Below are positions 31,311 through 40,225 of a stretch of DNA of 48,758 nucleotides, piece by piece. The position numbers and the translations under genes were made by a program. Origin of the DNA: Bdellovibrionota bacterium (GTDB lineage: Bacteria > Bdellovibrionota_G > JALEGL01 > DATDPG01); the NCBI GenBank assembly GCA_035292885.1, contig DATDPG010000041.1, forward strand, positions 1-48,758, written 5' to 3'. The notes under the pieces are model-generated. The model was not told the origin of the DNA. It saw only the letters and a list, made by a program, of their open reading frames with translations, and searched no databases. How positions within the stretch are numbered: position 1 is the first letter of the stretch; each line of letters opens with the position of its first letter.

Positions 31311-31363
31311 ACGAGCCAAGACCAAGGAAAGGAGGAAAGCCCTCGAACTGCTCGATAACAATA

Positions 31364-31394
31364 CCAAAAAGGCCCGACAAAAGTCGGGCCTTTT

Positions 31395-31397
<3 letters not shown>
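31364..31397. terminator. bidirectional intrinsic terminator
   Basis: A perfect stem with arms CCAAAAAGGCCCGAC and GTCGGGCCTTTTTGG encloses the loop AAAA. The GC core is flanked by A5 and T5, so it can terminate from either side. It closes the plus-strand metal operon and, on the minus strand, comes directly after the initiator tRNA; its outermost bases coincide with the tRNA 3' CCA. Confidence 0.92.
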
Positions 31398-31471
<74 letters not shown>

Positions 31472-31514
31472 TCAAGGGGCCAGATATATATAGATACGCC
31501 GATCTACCGTCAAA

Positions 31515-33227
31515 TCACCGATTGGCGAGCGCGACCGGTGTCCGGGCACCCGCTACGGGGGGTTCGGGGCAAGTTTTTGCCGCGTAGTTGCCGCACCGTT
31601 CAAGATAGGCCTTCAGGACCTGCATCGATACCGTCAGCGCTGGGTCCCCGACCGCCCCTCTCGGTTCCAACCGTACTCCAGGGGGCAATGAAGCGATCAG
31701 AGGCGCCATCGGATTCGGTTCGACGGTTCCGCCGAGAAATTCGCGCTGTTCTTGAATCAGAGGCCTGACCGGCGGAAGCGCGAACGGGTAATCGGCTTCC
31801 CGCATGGGTTGCACGGCAGCCCCGTGAAATACCATTAACTTCCGTTCCTCCAGAATCTGCTCCACATAAACGTCCCGCGACTCGATGTCTGGTTTGACAC
31901 CAACGGCTTGAGGCGAAACGCCCGACATCGTGTGGTACATGTATTCCGTAAGAACGAGATAACGATTCTTGAAAAGTGGATAGACGATAGCCATCGAACC
32001 CTTTCCCCACGTCGTCCTGCCCACGACGATTCCACGACCGTAATCTTTAAACGATTGAGCCACCAGCTCCGAAGCAGAGCCGGAAAAGTCATTGACCAGT
32101 ACCACGACCGGAACGTTTGTGATCACTCCTGGATTGTGGGCGAAGAGCGCCAAATTCCGCGGTGTCTTCCCCACACGGTTCCAAGGCGAAGCAACGATTC
32201 CCTGATCCACGAAGAGATCGACAACGTCACCTGCGACATCCACGCGACCCCCTGGATTAAAGCGAAGATCAAGGATGATTCCTTTTAGATACGGTCGCTT
32301 CACGATCTCGGCCTCCAATTGTTGGGCTGCGCCCAGACCGAACGATGTGAGATGAAGGTACAGTAGATTCCCAGGGAGATCCTGAGCAGAGACGAAACGG
32401 ACTTCGACGGGGCCTGGAGTCACGAAAGCCCGTATCGATCCTCCTCCCTTCTTGTTGATTTCGAGTTCAATCGACTGCCCGACATGGGTGGCAAAAATCC
32501 GTTTGACGTCCGTTATGCTGATTTCCCGGACCGGAGATCTACGGCCATCGACAATCACAGCGACAATTTCATCTCCCGCGCCGATCCCGGCCAGATGCGC
32601 CGGTGACCCGTCGGTAACGTTTGAAATGAACGTACCTCCGCTGTTCCGCTCGAATTCAACGCCGATGCCGATCGCTTTTCCGCTGACCATCTCGTCGAAT
32701 TCGTCTCCGGCTTGAGGGTGCACGACGTAAGAATGTGGATCCATTTCAGACAGCAGCGCATTCAGAAAGGCGTCCCATACCTCGACTGCGCTGACTTCCG
32801 AACCGAAGTTTTCGGCTAAGCGATGAAACGCCTGGCAATCGAATTGAAAACCATTATTTTCCAGAGTGACGATCGGGCCATCCCGGGAAAGATCGGCCAA
32901 AACCGTCTCAATGTCCTCGTCTTTCATGACTGGAAGGAAGAGGAACTGCTTTCTCATTGCCTTCTGCCACCTTGCCTCGATTTCCGCAAATGGCATGAAG
33001 TTACGGTAGTGGTGCGAAAAGATGTACGTAATGATTTTGTCCCCCTCGTCGCATGGATCGACTTCCCCATTTTCGTTTCTCTGGGTTTCGTTGGGAAGGC
33101 TCCCAGTCTGTGCAAATAGAAGTGCGGAATATCGCGAATAGTCCCCCGCCTCGACGTCTGCCGTCCCCAAGGCACACGCCATCGCACCGAGAAGGTAGAC
33201 CCTTCCCGGGCACAGCAAAACTTGCAT
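31515..33227 (-). CDS. S41-family carboxy-terminal processing protease (CtpA/Prc-like)
   Basis: This 570-residue exported protein has a short hydrophobic N-terminus (VYLLGAMACALG). A helical region is followed by a PDZ domain (about 185-270: SGKAIGIGVEFE, GSPAHLAGIGAGDEIVAV) and the S41 core. The catalytic Ser is about 384 in DFSGSASE and the Lys is 409 in TTWGKGSM, spaced 25 apart as in the family, after GIILDLRFNPGG. It probably trims periplasmic or lipoprotein substrates at their C-termini. The N-terminal region is longer than in simple CtpA. It stands alone, 43 bases upstream of the tRNA on the same strand and divergent from murJ. Confidence 0.92.
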   Translation of the reverse strand: MQVLLCPGRVYLLGAMACALGTADVEAGDYSRYSALLFAQTGSLPNETQRNENGEVDPCDEGDKIITYIFSHHYRNFMPFAEIEARWQKAMRKQFLFLPVMKDEDIETVLADLSRDGPIVTLENNGFQFDCQAFHRLAENFGSEVSAVEVWDAFLNALLSEMDPHSYVVHPQAGDEFDEMVSGKAIGIGVEFERNSGGTFISNVTDGSPAHLAGIGAGDEIVAVIVDGRRSPVREISITDVKRIFATHVGQSIELEINKKGGGSIRAFVTPGPVEVRFVSAQDLPGNLLYLHLTSFGLGAAQQLEAEIVKRPYLKGIILDLRFNPGGRVDVAGDVVDLFVDQGIVASPWNRVGKTPRNLALFAHNPGVITNVPVVVLVNDFSGSASELVAQSFKDYGRGIVVGRTTWGKGSMAIVYPLFKNRYLVLTEYMYHTMSGVSPQAVGVKPDIESRDVYVEQILEERKLMVFHGAAVQPMREADYPFALPPVRPLIQEQREFLGGTVEPNPMAPLIASLPPGVRLEPRGAVGDPALTVSMQVLKAYLERCGNYAAKTCPEPPVAGARTPVALANR

Positions 33228-33337
33228 GGATCCCCCCTTCTGAGAGCCTTGCGAGATTGACGCTATCGAAGTAACGCGATGATGTCAATAATTAATGCGA
33301 GCGCGTTATCGGGAGTATTGATAGTGTTCGTCTCGTT

Positions 33338-34936
33338 CTGACTGAACCTCCCCCCAAGATCAAACTCGGCCGCGCCGCGAGCACCGTAAGCCTCAGCATT
33401 TTTGCCAGCCGAATTTTTGGACTGATCCGCGATCAGCTCTTCGCCGCTCTGCTCGGCGCGGGCTTTTTTGCCGATTCGTTCATCGTCGCTTTTCGAATTC
33501 CCAACTTGTTGCGGGATCTGTTCGCCGAAGGGGCGCTCTCCAGCGCTTTCGTCCCCACGTTCACGGAATATGAAGTTCGTCGTTCCAAAGAGGAGGCTTG
33601 GGCACTGGCCAATCTCGTCATCGGTACGCTCCTTCTCATCGTGGGTTCGTTGACCGTTTTGGGGATGCTGTTCGCCCCACAGGTTGTCGCGGTCATCGCG
33701 CCGGGATTCGAAGGCATCGCCGGCAAATCCGATCTCACGATTCTTTTGACCCGCATTATGTTTCCGTTTCTTCCGCTGGTGGCGCTCTCCGCCCTCTTCA
33801 TGGGGATGCTCAACGTCCGCGGCGTATTCGCCCTCCCCGCTTTCGCGCCGGTTCTGTTTAATCTCGTTTCGATTGCTTTTGGTCTGGCGCTCTGGACGTA
33901 TGGAACCAGCGGCCGGTCCGCGGTCATCGGTTGGTCGGTAGGAACGTTGTGCGGTGGATTCGCTCAAGCCTTTGTGCAGCTTCCGAGGCTCCGCCGCCTA
34001 GGTTGGGAATTTCGACCCACGTTGCGCGCCTGGCGGGAGAGCGAGGGCCTCCGTCAAATCGGCCGCCTCATGCTTCCCGCCGTCATCGGTCTTTCGGCCA
34101 CGCAGATCAATATATTGGTGAACACGATCCTCGCTTCGTTATTGGAACAGGGGAGTCCATCCTGGCTCAATTACGCTTTCCGTTTGATGCAGCTTCCGAT
34201 CGGCGTGTTCGGCGTCGGCATCGGCATCGTCACTCTGCCGCTCGTCTCCCGCGACGCCGCGAACGATTCTCGAGAGGGGTTCGTGAACAACATCACCCGT
34301 TCGCTCAATCTCGTCCTTCTTCTCACACTTCCCTGCGCGGTCGGGCTCTGGGTGATGGGTATTCCGATCATCCGTCTGATTTACAAGCACGGGATCTTTC
34401 ATTCGGCCGATACGATCGCCACCGCCACGGCGCTAGCCTGTTACGCCGTCGGACTTCCGGCTTATGCGGCGGTCAAAGTCCTCGCGCCGGCGTTTTACGC
34501 TCTCAAAGACGCACGAATTCCGATGATCGCAAGCGTCTCCGCCGTTGGAGTTAACTTGATTTTTAACTTGCTGTCATATCAAACGCTTCGTCATGGCGGT
34601 CTGGCTCTCGGCACATCGCTGGCAGCGCTTACGAATCTATTTGTTCTGATCGTCACTTTTCAACGCCGCCATGCGCCTCTTCCGTTGGCGATGATCTTTC
34701 ATCGCCTTTGGCGGATTGTTTTGGCCACCGTGCTCATGGCGTTTGTGGCTCTTTACTTGTATCGAGCGCTGGACGGTAGATGGCCCGGCCTTCTTGGCCG
34801 TCTCGTCGACACGCTGGTTCCGATCTCCGTTGCGGGGTCGTTCTACTTCTTGATGTTGTTCTGGCTTCGCGTCCCGGAAATGCAGTTGGTAAAAGAAATA
34901 GGATTCCGGTTGATCAAAAATTTCGTCCGACGTTGA
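33338..34936 (+). CDS. murJ: lipid II flippase MurJ (non-standard start codon)
   Basis: The frame encodes the MurJ fold of about 14 helices: AASTVSLSIFASRIFGLIRDQLFAALLGAG, FRIPNLLRDLFAEGALSSAFVPTF, GSPSWLNYAFRLMQLPIGVFGVGI and later AYAAVKVLAPAFYALKDARIP. MurJ moves lipid II across the inner membrane for peptidoglycan synthesis. Homology begins before the first available TTG at 33506, and no ATG, GTG or TTG occurs in frame back to the TAA at 33293. The best start is a CTG at 33338, giving 532 residues beginning TEPPPKIKLGRA; ATT at 33317 is an alternative. A sequence error or rare start codon is possible; the protein identity is firm. Confidence 0.88.
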   Translation: MTEPPPKIKLGRAASTVSLSIFASRIFGLIRDQLFAALLGAGFFADSFIVAFRIPNLLRDLFAEGALSSAFVPTFTEYEVRRSKEEAWALANLVIGTLLLIVGSLTVLGMLFAPQVVAVIAPGFEGIAGKSDLTILLTRIMFPFLPLVALSALFMGMLNVRGVFALPAFAPVLFNLVSIAFGLALWTYGTSGRSAVIGWSVGTLCGGFAQAFVQLPRLRRLGWEFRPTLRAWRESEGLRQIGRLMLPAVIGLSATQINILVNTILASLLEQGSPSWLNYAFRLMQLPIGVFGVGIGIVTLPLVSRDAANDSREGFVNNITRSLNLVLLLTLPCAVGLWVMGIPIIRLIYKHGIFHSADTIATATALACYAVGLPAYAAVKVLAPAFYALKDARIPMIASVSAVGVNLIFNLLSYQTLRHGGLALGTSLAALTNLFVLIVTFQRRHAPLPLAMIFHRLWRIVLATVLMAFVALYLYRALDGRWPGLLGRLVDTLVPISVAGSFYFLMLFWLRVPEMQLVKEIGFRLIKNFVRR

Positions 34937-34950
34937 AAACCGTTCGGGCG

Positions 34951-35340
34951 TTACGCATACGGCGGCCGTTTGAAAGGTTCATTCAGGAATCGAATGTTCG
35001 AAAAACGCTTCCCCACGCGCTCGAAAATAGCTCCCAACAGTTCGTCCTTCATGAGGGAAAGATGCTGCGCCCACGCGGCGTTTTCCACGGAGATGACGAG
35101 CGTGCTCCCGCGAATAAGCTTCGGAAAAGTTCGCTCATAAAGTTCGTACCCTACGACGGCTTCCCACGCCCTTTGGATGCGATAGAGGTCGACTAATGTA
35201 GCCCCTCGTTTTCCAAGGAGGTTCCCGCCTGCCAGGACGCTCCCTATCGCGATGGGTGCTTTAAGTGGGGGGCGCCGCACAAACTCTGTAGTTATCCGAC
35301 CCGCCGCACCTTGACAAAGAACTGTGCTGAATCGTATCAT
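34951..35340 (-). CDS. DUF721 / DciA-like protein
   Basis: The 129-residue protein carries the DUF721 pattern: RIQRAWEAVVGYELYERTFP, LVISVENAAWAQHLSLMKDELL and IFERVGKRFSNIRFLN. Proteins of this group include DciA, which helps load the replicative helicase in bacteria that lack DnaC. The N-terminal 35 residues are less conserved, so the start may lie further in. It converges on murJ and diverges from the FHA-GGDEF gene. Confidence 0.8.
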   Translation of the reverse strand: MIRFSTVLCQGAAGRITTEFVRRPPLKAPIAIGSVLAGGNLLGKRGATLVDLYRIQRAWEAVVGYELYERTFPKLIRGSTLVISVENAAWAQHLSLMKDELLGAIFERVGKRFSNIRFLNEPFKRPPYA

Positions 35341-35412
35341 TAACAGCGTAACCTACGAAAAATACAGCGGTTTTCCCTTCTCCAACCGCCGTAGAGGATC
35401 CTTCGGAGCTTC

Positions 35413-36483
35413 ATGATTAATTGCGCCATGTGCGGTCTCAAGCTGGACGATACGGATCTCACGCGCCATTACCTCAAAGATCCGCGGCTCGTTCAGTTCA
35501 TCCAGCAAACCCACCAGACCTGGACACCGGACCAGGGAGCCTGTTCCCGCTGCCTTGAGAATTTCGCCCGCGAGCTGAGCACGCCGAGCGCCGCCCGCGA
35601 AGAGATCACCGACGAGCAAACGGTGATCACCGCCGCGGAGGAGTTCATCCGAGACGTGCCGGAGGAAGGAGGCGCTTCGCTCATCACGATTCACGGCGTG
35701 GACCTGGGAAAGAAATTCGATCTTCCCGACGGCGACATGATCATCGGGAGGGGCGATTCATCCCACGTACGCGTAAATGAAGAGAATGTCTCCCGCCAAC
35801 ATGCCAAACTGTTCAAACAGGGAACCGAAGTCATCATCGAAGATCTTCATTCCACCAACGGCACGTTCGTAAACACAAAGAAAATCACGTCTCACCCCTT
35901 AAAAGATGGAGATCTTATCTTGGTCGGCAACACGATCCTGAAATTCGTCTCCGGCTCTCATGTGGAAAGCCAATACCACGAGGAGATTTATCGTCTGGCG
36001 ACGATCGACGGTCTGACCCGGATCTTCAACAAGAACTTCTTCCTGGACAAAGTGACGCATGAGTTCGGACGCTCCAAGCGATACCGCCGTGAACTCACGC
36101 TCATTCTTTTCGACTTCGATCATTTTAAGAAGATCAACGACACCTATGGCCACCCGTGCGGCGATTTCGTCCTTCAAAAAACAGGCTCGATCATCATGAA
36201 GAACATGCGAAAAGAAGATGTCTGCGGCCGCTACGGCGGGGAAGAGTTCGGAATTCTGCTGCCCGAAACATCGCTTCAGAGCGCTTTGCGACTCGCCGAC
36301 AAGATTCGAAAGCTGGTGGAAGGAACCGTCTTTGATTTCGCCGGCGCGACGCTCAAGTCGACGATCAGCGTCGGCGTCGCTTCGTTAACCCAGGACGTTC
36401 GCACGAGCGAGCAATTCATCGCCCGAGCCGACGAAGCTCTTTATCGGGCCAAACGCGATGGACGCAATTGCGTCCGTTCGTAA
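35413..36483 (+). CDS. FHA-GGDEF diguanylate cyclase with N-terminal Cys motif
   Basis: This 356-residue cytoplasmic protein has three parts. An N-terminal zinc-finger-like segment has two CxxC pairs (4/7 and 44/47). An FHA domain spans about 88-180 (MIIGRGDSSHVRV, NVSRQHAKLF, LHSTNGTFVN). The GGDEF domain runs from about 190 with the active site GGEEF (275-279) and an intact product-inhibition site RKED (266-269) five residues before it. It should make cyclic di-GMP, with the FHA domain reading a phosphothreonine partner. This architecture is like DgcB of Bdellovibrio and is found in deltaproteobacteria. GGAG precedes the ATG. No response-regulator domain is present. Confidence 0.92.
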   Translation: MINCAMCGLKLDDTDLTRHYLKDPRLVQFIQQTHQTWTPDQGACSRCLENFARELSTPSAAREEITDEQTVITAAEEFIRDVPEEGGASLITIHGVDLGKKFDLPDGDMIIGRGDSSHVRVNEENVSRQHAKLFKQGTEVIIEDLHSTNGTFVNTKKITSHPLKDGDLILVGNTILKFVSGSHVESQYHEEIYRLATIDGLTRIFNKNFFLDKVTHEFGRSKRYRRELTLILFDFDHFKKINDTYGHPCGDFVLQKTGSIIMKNMRKEDVCGRYGGEEFGILLPETSLQSALRLADKIRKLVEGTVFDFAGATLKSTISVGVASLTQDVRTSEQFIARADEALYRAKRDGRNCVRS

Positions 36484-36539
36484 CTCCGAACTTAAATTCC
36501 CACCTACGTCTAAGCTTTCACAATGTTGGGCTAAATGCC

Positions 36540-36569
36540 CTGACTAGTTGATTTTTTCGCACTTATAAG
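36540..36569 (+). promoter_or_regulatory. weak promoter upstream of mutL
   Basis: CTGACT (36540-36545), an 18-base spacer and TATAAG (36564-36569) lie about 15 bases before the mutL ATG. The match is only partial, so this is a suggestion. The preceding intergenic bases (36484-36539) also hold a short GGGC/GCCC repeat with no T-run directly after it. Confidence 0.3.
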
Positions 36570-36584
36570 ATAGCGGTTTTGAAG

Positions 36585-38363
36585 ATGGAAGTACGTCCCT
36601 TGCCGCCCCCCGTGCGTCGCCCGATTCGCGTCTTGCCGGAATCGATCGTCCTTAAAATCGCGGCCGGCGAAGTCATTGAACGACCCGCCTCCATCGTCAA
36701 GGAACTGGTGGAAAACTCGATCGACGCCGGCGCCCAGCGCATCGAAATTCGGATCGGCGACGGCGGCCGAAAACTGATTTCCGTGACCGACGACGGGATC
36801 GGCATGGCACCGGACGAAGCTCGCCTCGCGTTAAAGCGTCATGCCACGTCGAAACTCGAAACCGCGGAAGATTTGGATCGAATTCAAACGCTCGGGTTTC
36901 GAGGAGAAGCCCTGGCCAGCATCGCCGCAGTTTCGCACCTGGATCTTCTCACGCGCACGGAAACGGAACCCGCCGGGACGCGGATCCATTGTGAGGGCGG
37001 AGAAATCCGCTCCGCAGAGCCGATCGGAACGCCGCCGGGCACCACCGTGGCGGTTTCCAATCTCTTTTACAATGTCCCGGCGCGGAAAAAGTTTTTGCGT
37101 TCCGTGGCCACGGAGTTGGGGCACATCGACGACATCGTTCGCCGAATCGCCCTCTCCCATCTGGACCACACCCTTTTGCTCGAAAGCAACGGCGAAATTC
37201 TTTTGAATCTCCCCGCTGCGGAAGATCTCTTCCAAAGAATTCGCCAGCTTTACGGCACCGACGTAAGCCGCCAATTGTATGACTTTGAAGGTTCCGACGG
37301 ATCGTCCAGGGCCTACGGGTGGATTTCCGGCTCCAGGCTGATGTTCTCGCGGCCGACGGAGGTGGCGCTTTACGTCAATCACCGTCCGGTCCGCGACCGT
37401 CTCCTTCAAGCCGCCGTCATGGAGGGCTTCCGGACCGCAGTGATGGAGAGACGATATCCGCTCGCCGTAGTCATGCTCGAGATCCCGGCCGATCGCGTAG
37501 ACGTGAACGTACATCCGACCAAAGCCGAAGTCCGTTTCGTCGATCCTCAGGCTTGTTATCGCTTGATATCGACGGCGATCGCGCAGGCGCTTCGGAAGAG
37601 GACATTGCCCTCGCATTCCGATCTACCGCTCGCAGCGCTCGACCGCCAGACACCTCCGTCCCCAGGCTTCGAACGTTCTTCTATGCCCGGATCGATCGGC
37701 ACGCCCGCCGAGCTTCCATGGGTATCGATGGCGAAAACGCCCCCCGCATCTTACGCCGGAGAGATAAAAGAAACGCAGGGTTATTTTGAGCGCTTCGATT
37801 ATTTGGGATCGCTCGATCACACGTACCTGGTTTGCCGCGCGGTGGATTCTTTGTTCGTCATTGATCAACACGCAGCGCACGAACGGATCCTCTTCGAAAA
37901 TCTTCAGACCGGCGCAAACGTCGGGCGCATCGACGTTCAAAATCTTCTCATGCCGATCACGCTCGAGATATCCCAGGAACGGGCCGCGGCTCTCGACCAA
38001 CTGCTTCCATTTTTGGTGAAGATTGGATTTGCGATTGAACCGTTCGGAGAGCGAACGTTCGTCGTCAAGAGCGTACCGGCGGTCTTGGGACAACACGATC
38101 CACGCCCGCTGCTCTTTGATCTCATGGACGACCGAAGCGCGTTCGAAGGAGAGGCGGCGTGGCAGGATCGTGTGGATGACGTGTTCAGCCGGATCGCCTG
38201 TCATAGCGCGGTTCGCGCTCACGATCCGTTGACCGCTGACGAAATACGCTCCCTTCTGCATCAGATGGATCAGATCGGCGTTTCCACTCATTGTCCGCAC
38301 GGCCGGCCGACGTTCCTAAAATTCGGCCTGAACGATCTCGAACGACTTTTCGGACGAAAATGA
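36585..38363 (+). CDS. mutL: DNA mismatch repair protein MutL (endonuclease type)
   Basis: The 592-residue protein has an N-terminal GHKL ATPase: KIAAGEVIERPASIVKELVENSIDAGA, DDGIGM, RHATSKL and TLGFRGEALASIAAVS. The linker is poorly conserved. The C-terminal domain holds the endonuclease motif DQHAAHERILFE, with CPHGRP near the end. The motif marks it as a nicking MutL, as in bacteria without MutH. The ATG at 36585 is used; a TTG two codons upstream is possible. It overlaps miaA by four bases, and accA follows in the same way. Confidence 0.96.
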   Translation: MEVRPLPPPVRRPIRVLPESIVLKIAAGEVIERPASIVKELVENSIDAGAQRIEIRIGDGGRKLISVTDDGIGMAPDEARLALKRHATSKLETAEDLDRIQTLGFRGEALASIAAVSHLDLLTRTETEPAGTRIHCEGGEIRSAEPIGTPPGTTVAVSNLFYNVPARKKFLRSVATELGHIDDIVRRIALSHLDHTLLLESNGEILLNLPAAEDLFQRIRQLYGTDVSRQLYDFEGSDGSSRAYGWISGSRLMFSRPTEVALYVNHRPVRDRLLQAAVMEGFRTAVMERRYPLAVVMLEIPADRVDVNVHPTKAEVRFVDPQACYRLISTAIAQALRKRTLPSHSDLPLAALDRQTPPSPGFERSSMPGSIGTPAELPWVSMAKTPPASYAGEIKETQGYFERFDYLGSLDHTYLVCRAVDSLFVIDQHAAHERILFENLQTGANVGRIDVQNLLMPITLEISQERAAALDQLLPFLVKIGFAIEPFGERTFVVKSVPAVLGQHDPRPLLFDLMDDRSAFEGEAAWQDRVDDVFSRIACHSAVRAHDPLTADEIRSLLHQMDQIGVSTHCPHGRPTFLKFGLNDLERLFGRK

Positions 38364-39247
38364 AATCTCCCGTCTTCGTCCTCACCGGTCCCACCGGCGT
38401 CGGAAAGACTCTCGTGGCTCTCGAACTCGCCGAGCATTTTAGTTTTGAAATCATCGGCGCCGACAGCCTTCAGATTTTTCGCCATCTCGATGTCGGCACC
38501 GCCAAGCCTTCCGTGGAACTCCGGAAAAACATTCCGCACCACCTGATCGACGCCCTCGATCCCGATGAGGAAGCCAACGCGTTTTGGTATGCTCGCGAAG
38601 CCCAAGCACTCGTGAGAGAGATTCACGCGCGCAAGAAATTCCCGCTCGTCGTGGGCGGAGCGGGATTTTATCTTCGCGCTCTCGAACACCCGCCCGTCGC
38701 GCCTCCTCATCACACGATTGAAATCGAATCGCTCGCGGAAGCTCATGCTCGAATTCAACTTGAAGATCCCGAAAGTGCGGCTCGCATCCATCCCAACGAT
38801 CGATACCGCATTTCGCGGGCCATCTCGCTCTTAACGGCCGGCCAAAAGCCAAGTGAGATTTGGAAAGAGACTTTGGAGCAGGAATCTCCGTTCGATTTTG
38901 TCTGGCTGGGAATTCAAATGGATCGACCTCTGCTCTACGAGGCGATCAACACGAGGCTCGACGAAATGTTTGCGTCGGGGTTACTCGATGAAACCGATCG
39001 CGTTCGAAGAACCTACCCCAAAGCCCTTCCGCGCCTTCAAAAGGCGATCGGCTATCGCCAGGCGTTAGGCATCTTAACCAATGAGATACCTTTGGCCCGA
39101 GGCATTGAAGTTGCCAAACAGGCCAGTCGAAACTACGCTAAACGGCAGCTCACCTGGCTCCGCCGGGACCCAAGAATCCAGTGGGTTCCGCGCGGCGGGG
39201 CGGTAACAAAAATGATCGAATCCATTCAACGGGCTTTGCCAGCATGA
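38360..39247 (+). CDS. miaA: tRNA dimethylallyltransferase MiaA
   Basis: The 295-residue enzyme begins [25 protein letters not shown] with the P-loop. The conserved [40 protein letters not shown], and [14 protein letters not shown] near the end are all present. It adds a dimethylallyl group to A37 of tRNAs that read UNN codons. The start overlaps the mutL stop (ATGA), and its own stop overlaps the accA start in the same way. The pairing of mutL and miaA is common in bacteria. Confidence 0.96.
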   Translation: MKSPVFVLTGPTGVGKTLVALELAEHFSFEIIGADSLQIFRHLDVGTAKPSVELRKNIPHHLIDALDPDEEANAFWYAREAQALVREIHARKKFPLVVGGAGFYLRALEHPPVAPPHHTIEIESLAEAHARIQLEDPESAARIHPNDRYRISRAISLLTAGQKPSEIWKETLEQESPFDFVWLGIQMDRPLLYEAINTRLDEMFASGLLDETDRVRRTYPKALPRLQKAIGYRQALGILTNEIPLARGIEVAKQASRNYAKRQLTWLRRDPRIQWVPRGGAVTKMIESIQRALPA

Positions 39248-40224
39248 AACTCTTCCTCGATTTCGAAAAGCCGATCGTCGAGCTGGAGCGAAAAATTTCC
39301 GAGCTTCAGGAATTTTCCAAAGAGGAAAACGTCGATATCATGGAAGAGGTCCGCAAGCTTCAGAAGAAAACCAAAAAACTCGTAGACGATATTTTTTCGA
39401 AACTGACTCCGTGGCAGCGCACACAGCTCTCGCGGCACGCGGAGCGTCCCTACATGCTCGATTACGTCGATGCCCTCTTTACGGACTTCACGGAGTTGTT
39501 CGGCGACCGAAATTACGCCGACGACCCCTCTATTATTGGCGGCGTCGCCCGTTTCAACGGGGAGTCGGTGATGGTCATCGGCCACCAGAAAGGGCGCTCT
39601 ACAAAAGAGAAAATCCGAAGGAATTTCGGGATGCCGCGCCCCGAAGGTTACCGGAAAGCGCTGCGCCTGATGAGCATGGCGGAGCGCTTTCGAATCCCGA
39701 TCGTCACGTTTATCGATACGCCGGGAGCGTACCCCGGAATCGGCGCGGAAGAACGGGGACAAGCGGAAGCCATTGCGAAGAATATTCTCGTCATGTCGGT
39801 TCTTAAGGTCCCGATTATTTCCATCGTGATCGGTGAAGGCGGTTCCGGCGGAGCGCTAGCCATAGGCGTCGCCGACCGGATTTTGATGCTGGAATACTCC
39901 ATTTATTCGGTGATCTCGCCGGAATCGTGCGCCGCGATCTTGTGGCGCGATTCCGCGAAGGCCGAGCTGGCCGCGAAGGCACTTCGGTTGACGGCCCCGG
40001 AAATGCTTACGCTTGGGATCGCCGACGAACTTCTCCCCGAGCCTGAAGGGGGCGCGCACCGAAACTTTCAAGGGGCCGCCGGCGAACTTCGCGCCGCATT
40101 GGCGCGCCATCTGGACCAGCTCAAGAAACTTTCCCCTGAGGAACTGGTTCAGGAGCGCTATAAGAAATTCCGAAAGATGGGTTCTTTTTCCAACGGATCG
40201 GCGGGAGCACCTATATACGCTTGA
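39244..40224 (+). CDS. accA: acetyl-CoA carboxylase carboxyltransferase subunit alpha
   Basis: The 326-residue protein matches AccA: an N-terminal [18 protein letters not shown], then DVALF-type [96 protein letters not shown] and CAAILWRD. With AccD it transfers carboxyl from carboxybiotin to acetyl-CoA in fatty acid synthesis. It starts with the four-base overlap on miaA and converges on the aminotransferase gene, whose stop lies next to it. Confidence 0.96.
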   Translation: MKLFLDFEKPIVELERKISELQEFSKEENVDIMEEVRKLQKKTKKLVDDIFSKLTPWQRTQLSRHAERPYMLDYVDALFTDFTELFGDRNYADDPSIIGGVARFNGESVMVIGHQKGRSTKEKIRRNFGMPRPEGYRKALRLMSMAERFRIPIVTFIDTPGAYPGIGAEERGQAEAIAKNILVMSVLKVPIISIVIGEGGSGGALAIGVADRILMLEYSIYSVISPESCAAILWRDSAKAELAAKALRLTAPEMLTLGIADELLPEPEGGAHRNFQGAAGELRAALARHLDQLKKLSPEELVQERYKKFRKMGSFSNGSAGAPIYA

Positions 40225-40225
40225 T

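Noticed and set aside
36528-36540. GGGC-TAAAT-GCCC repeat after the FHA-GGDEF gene
   Set aside because: Stem of four pairs with the T-run about ten bases away; too weak for a terminator.
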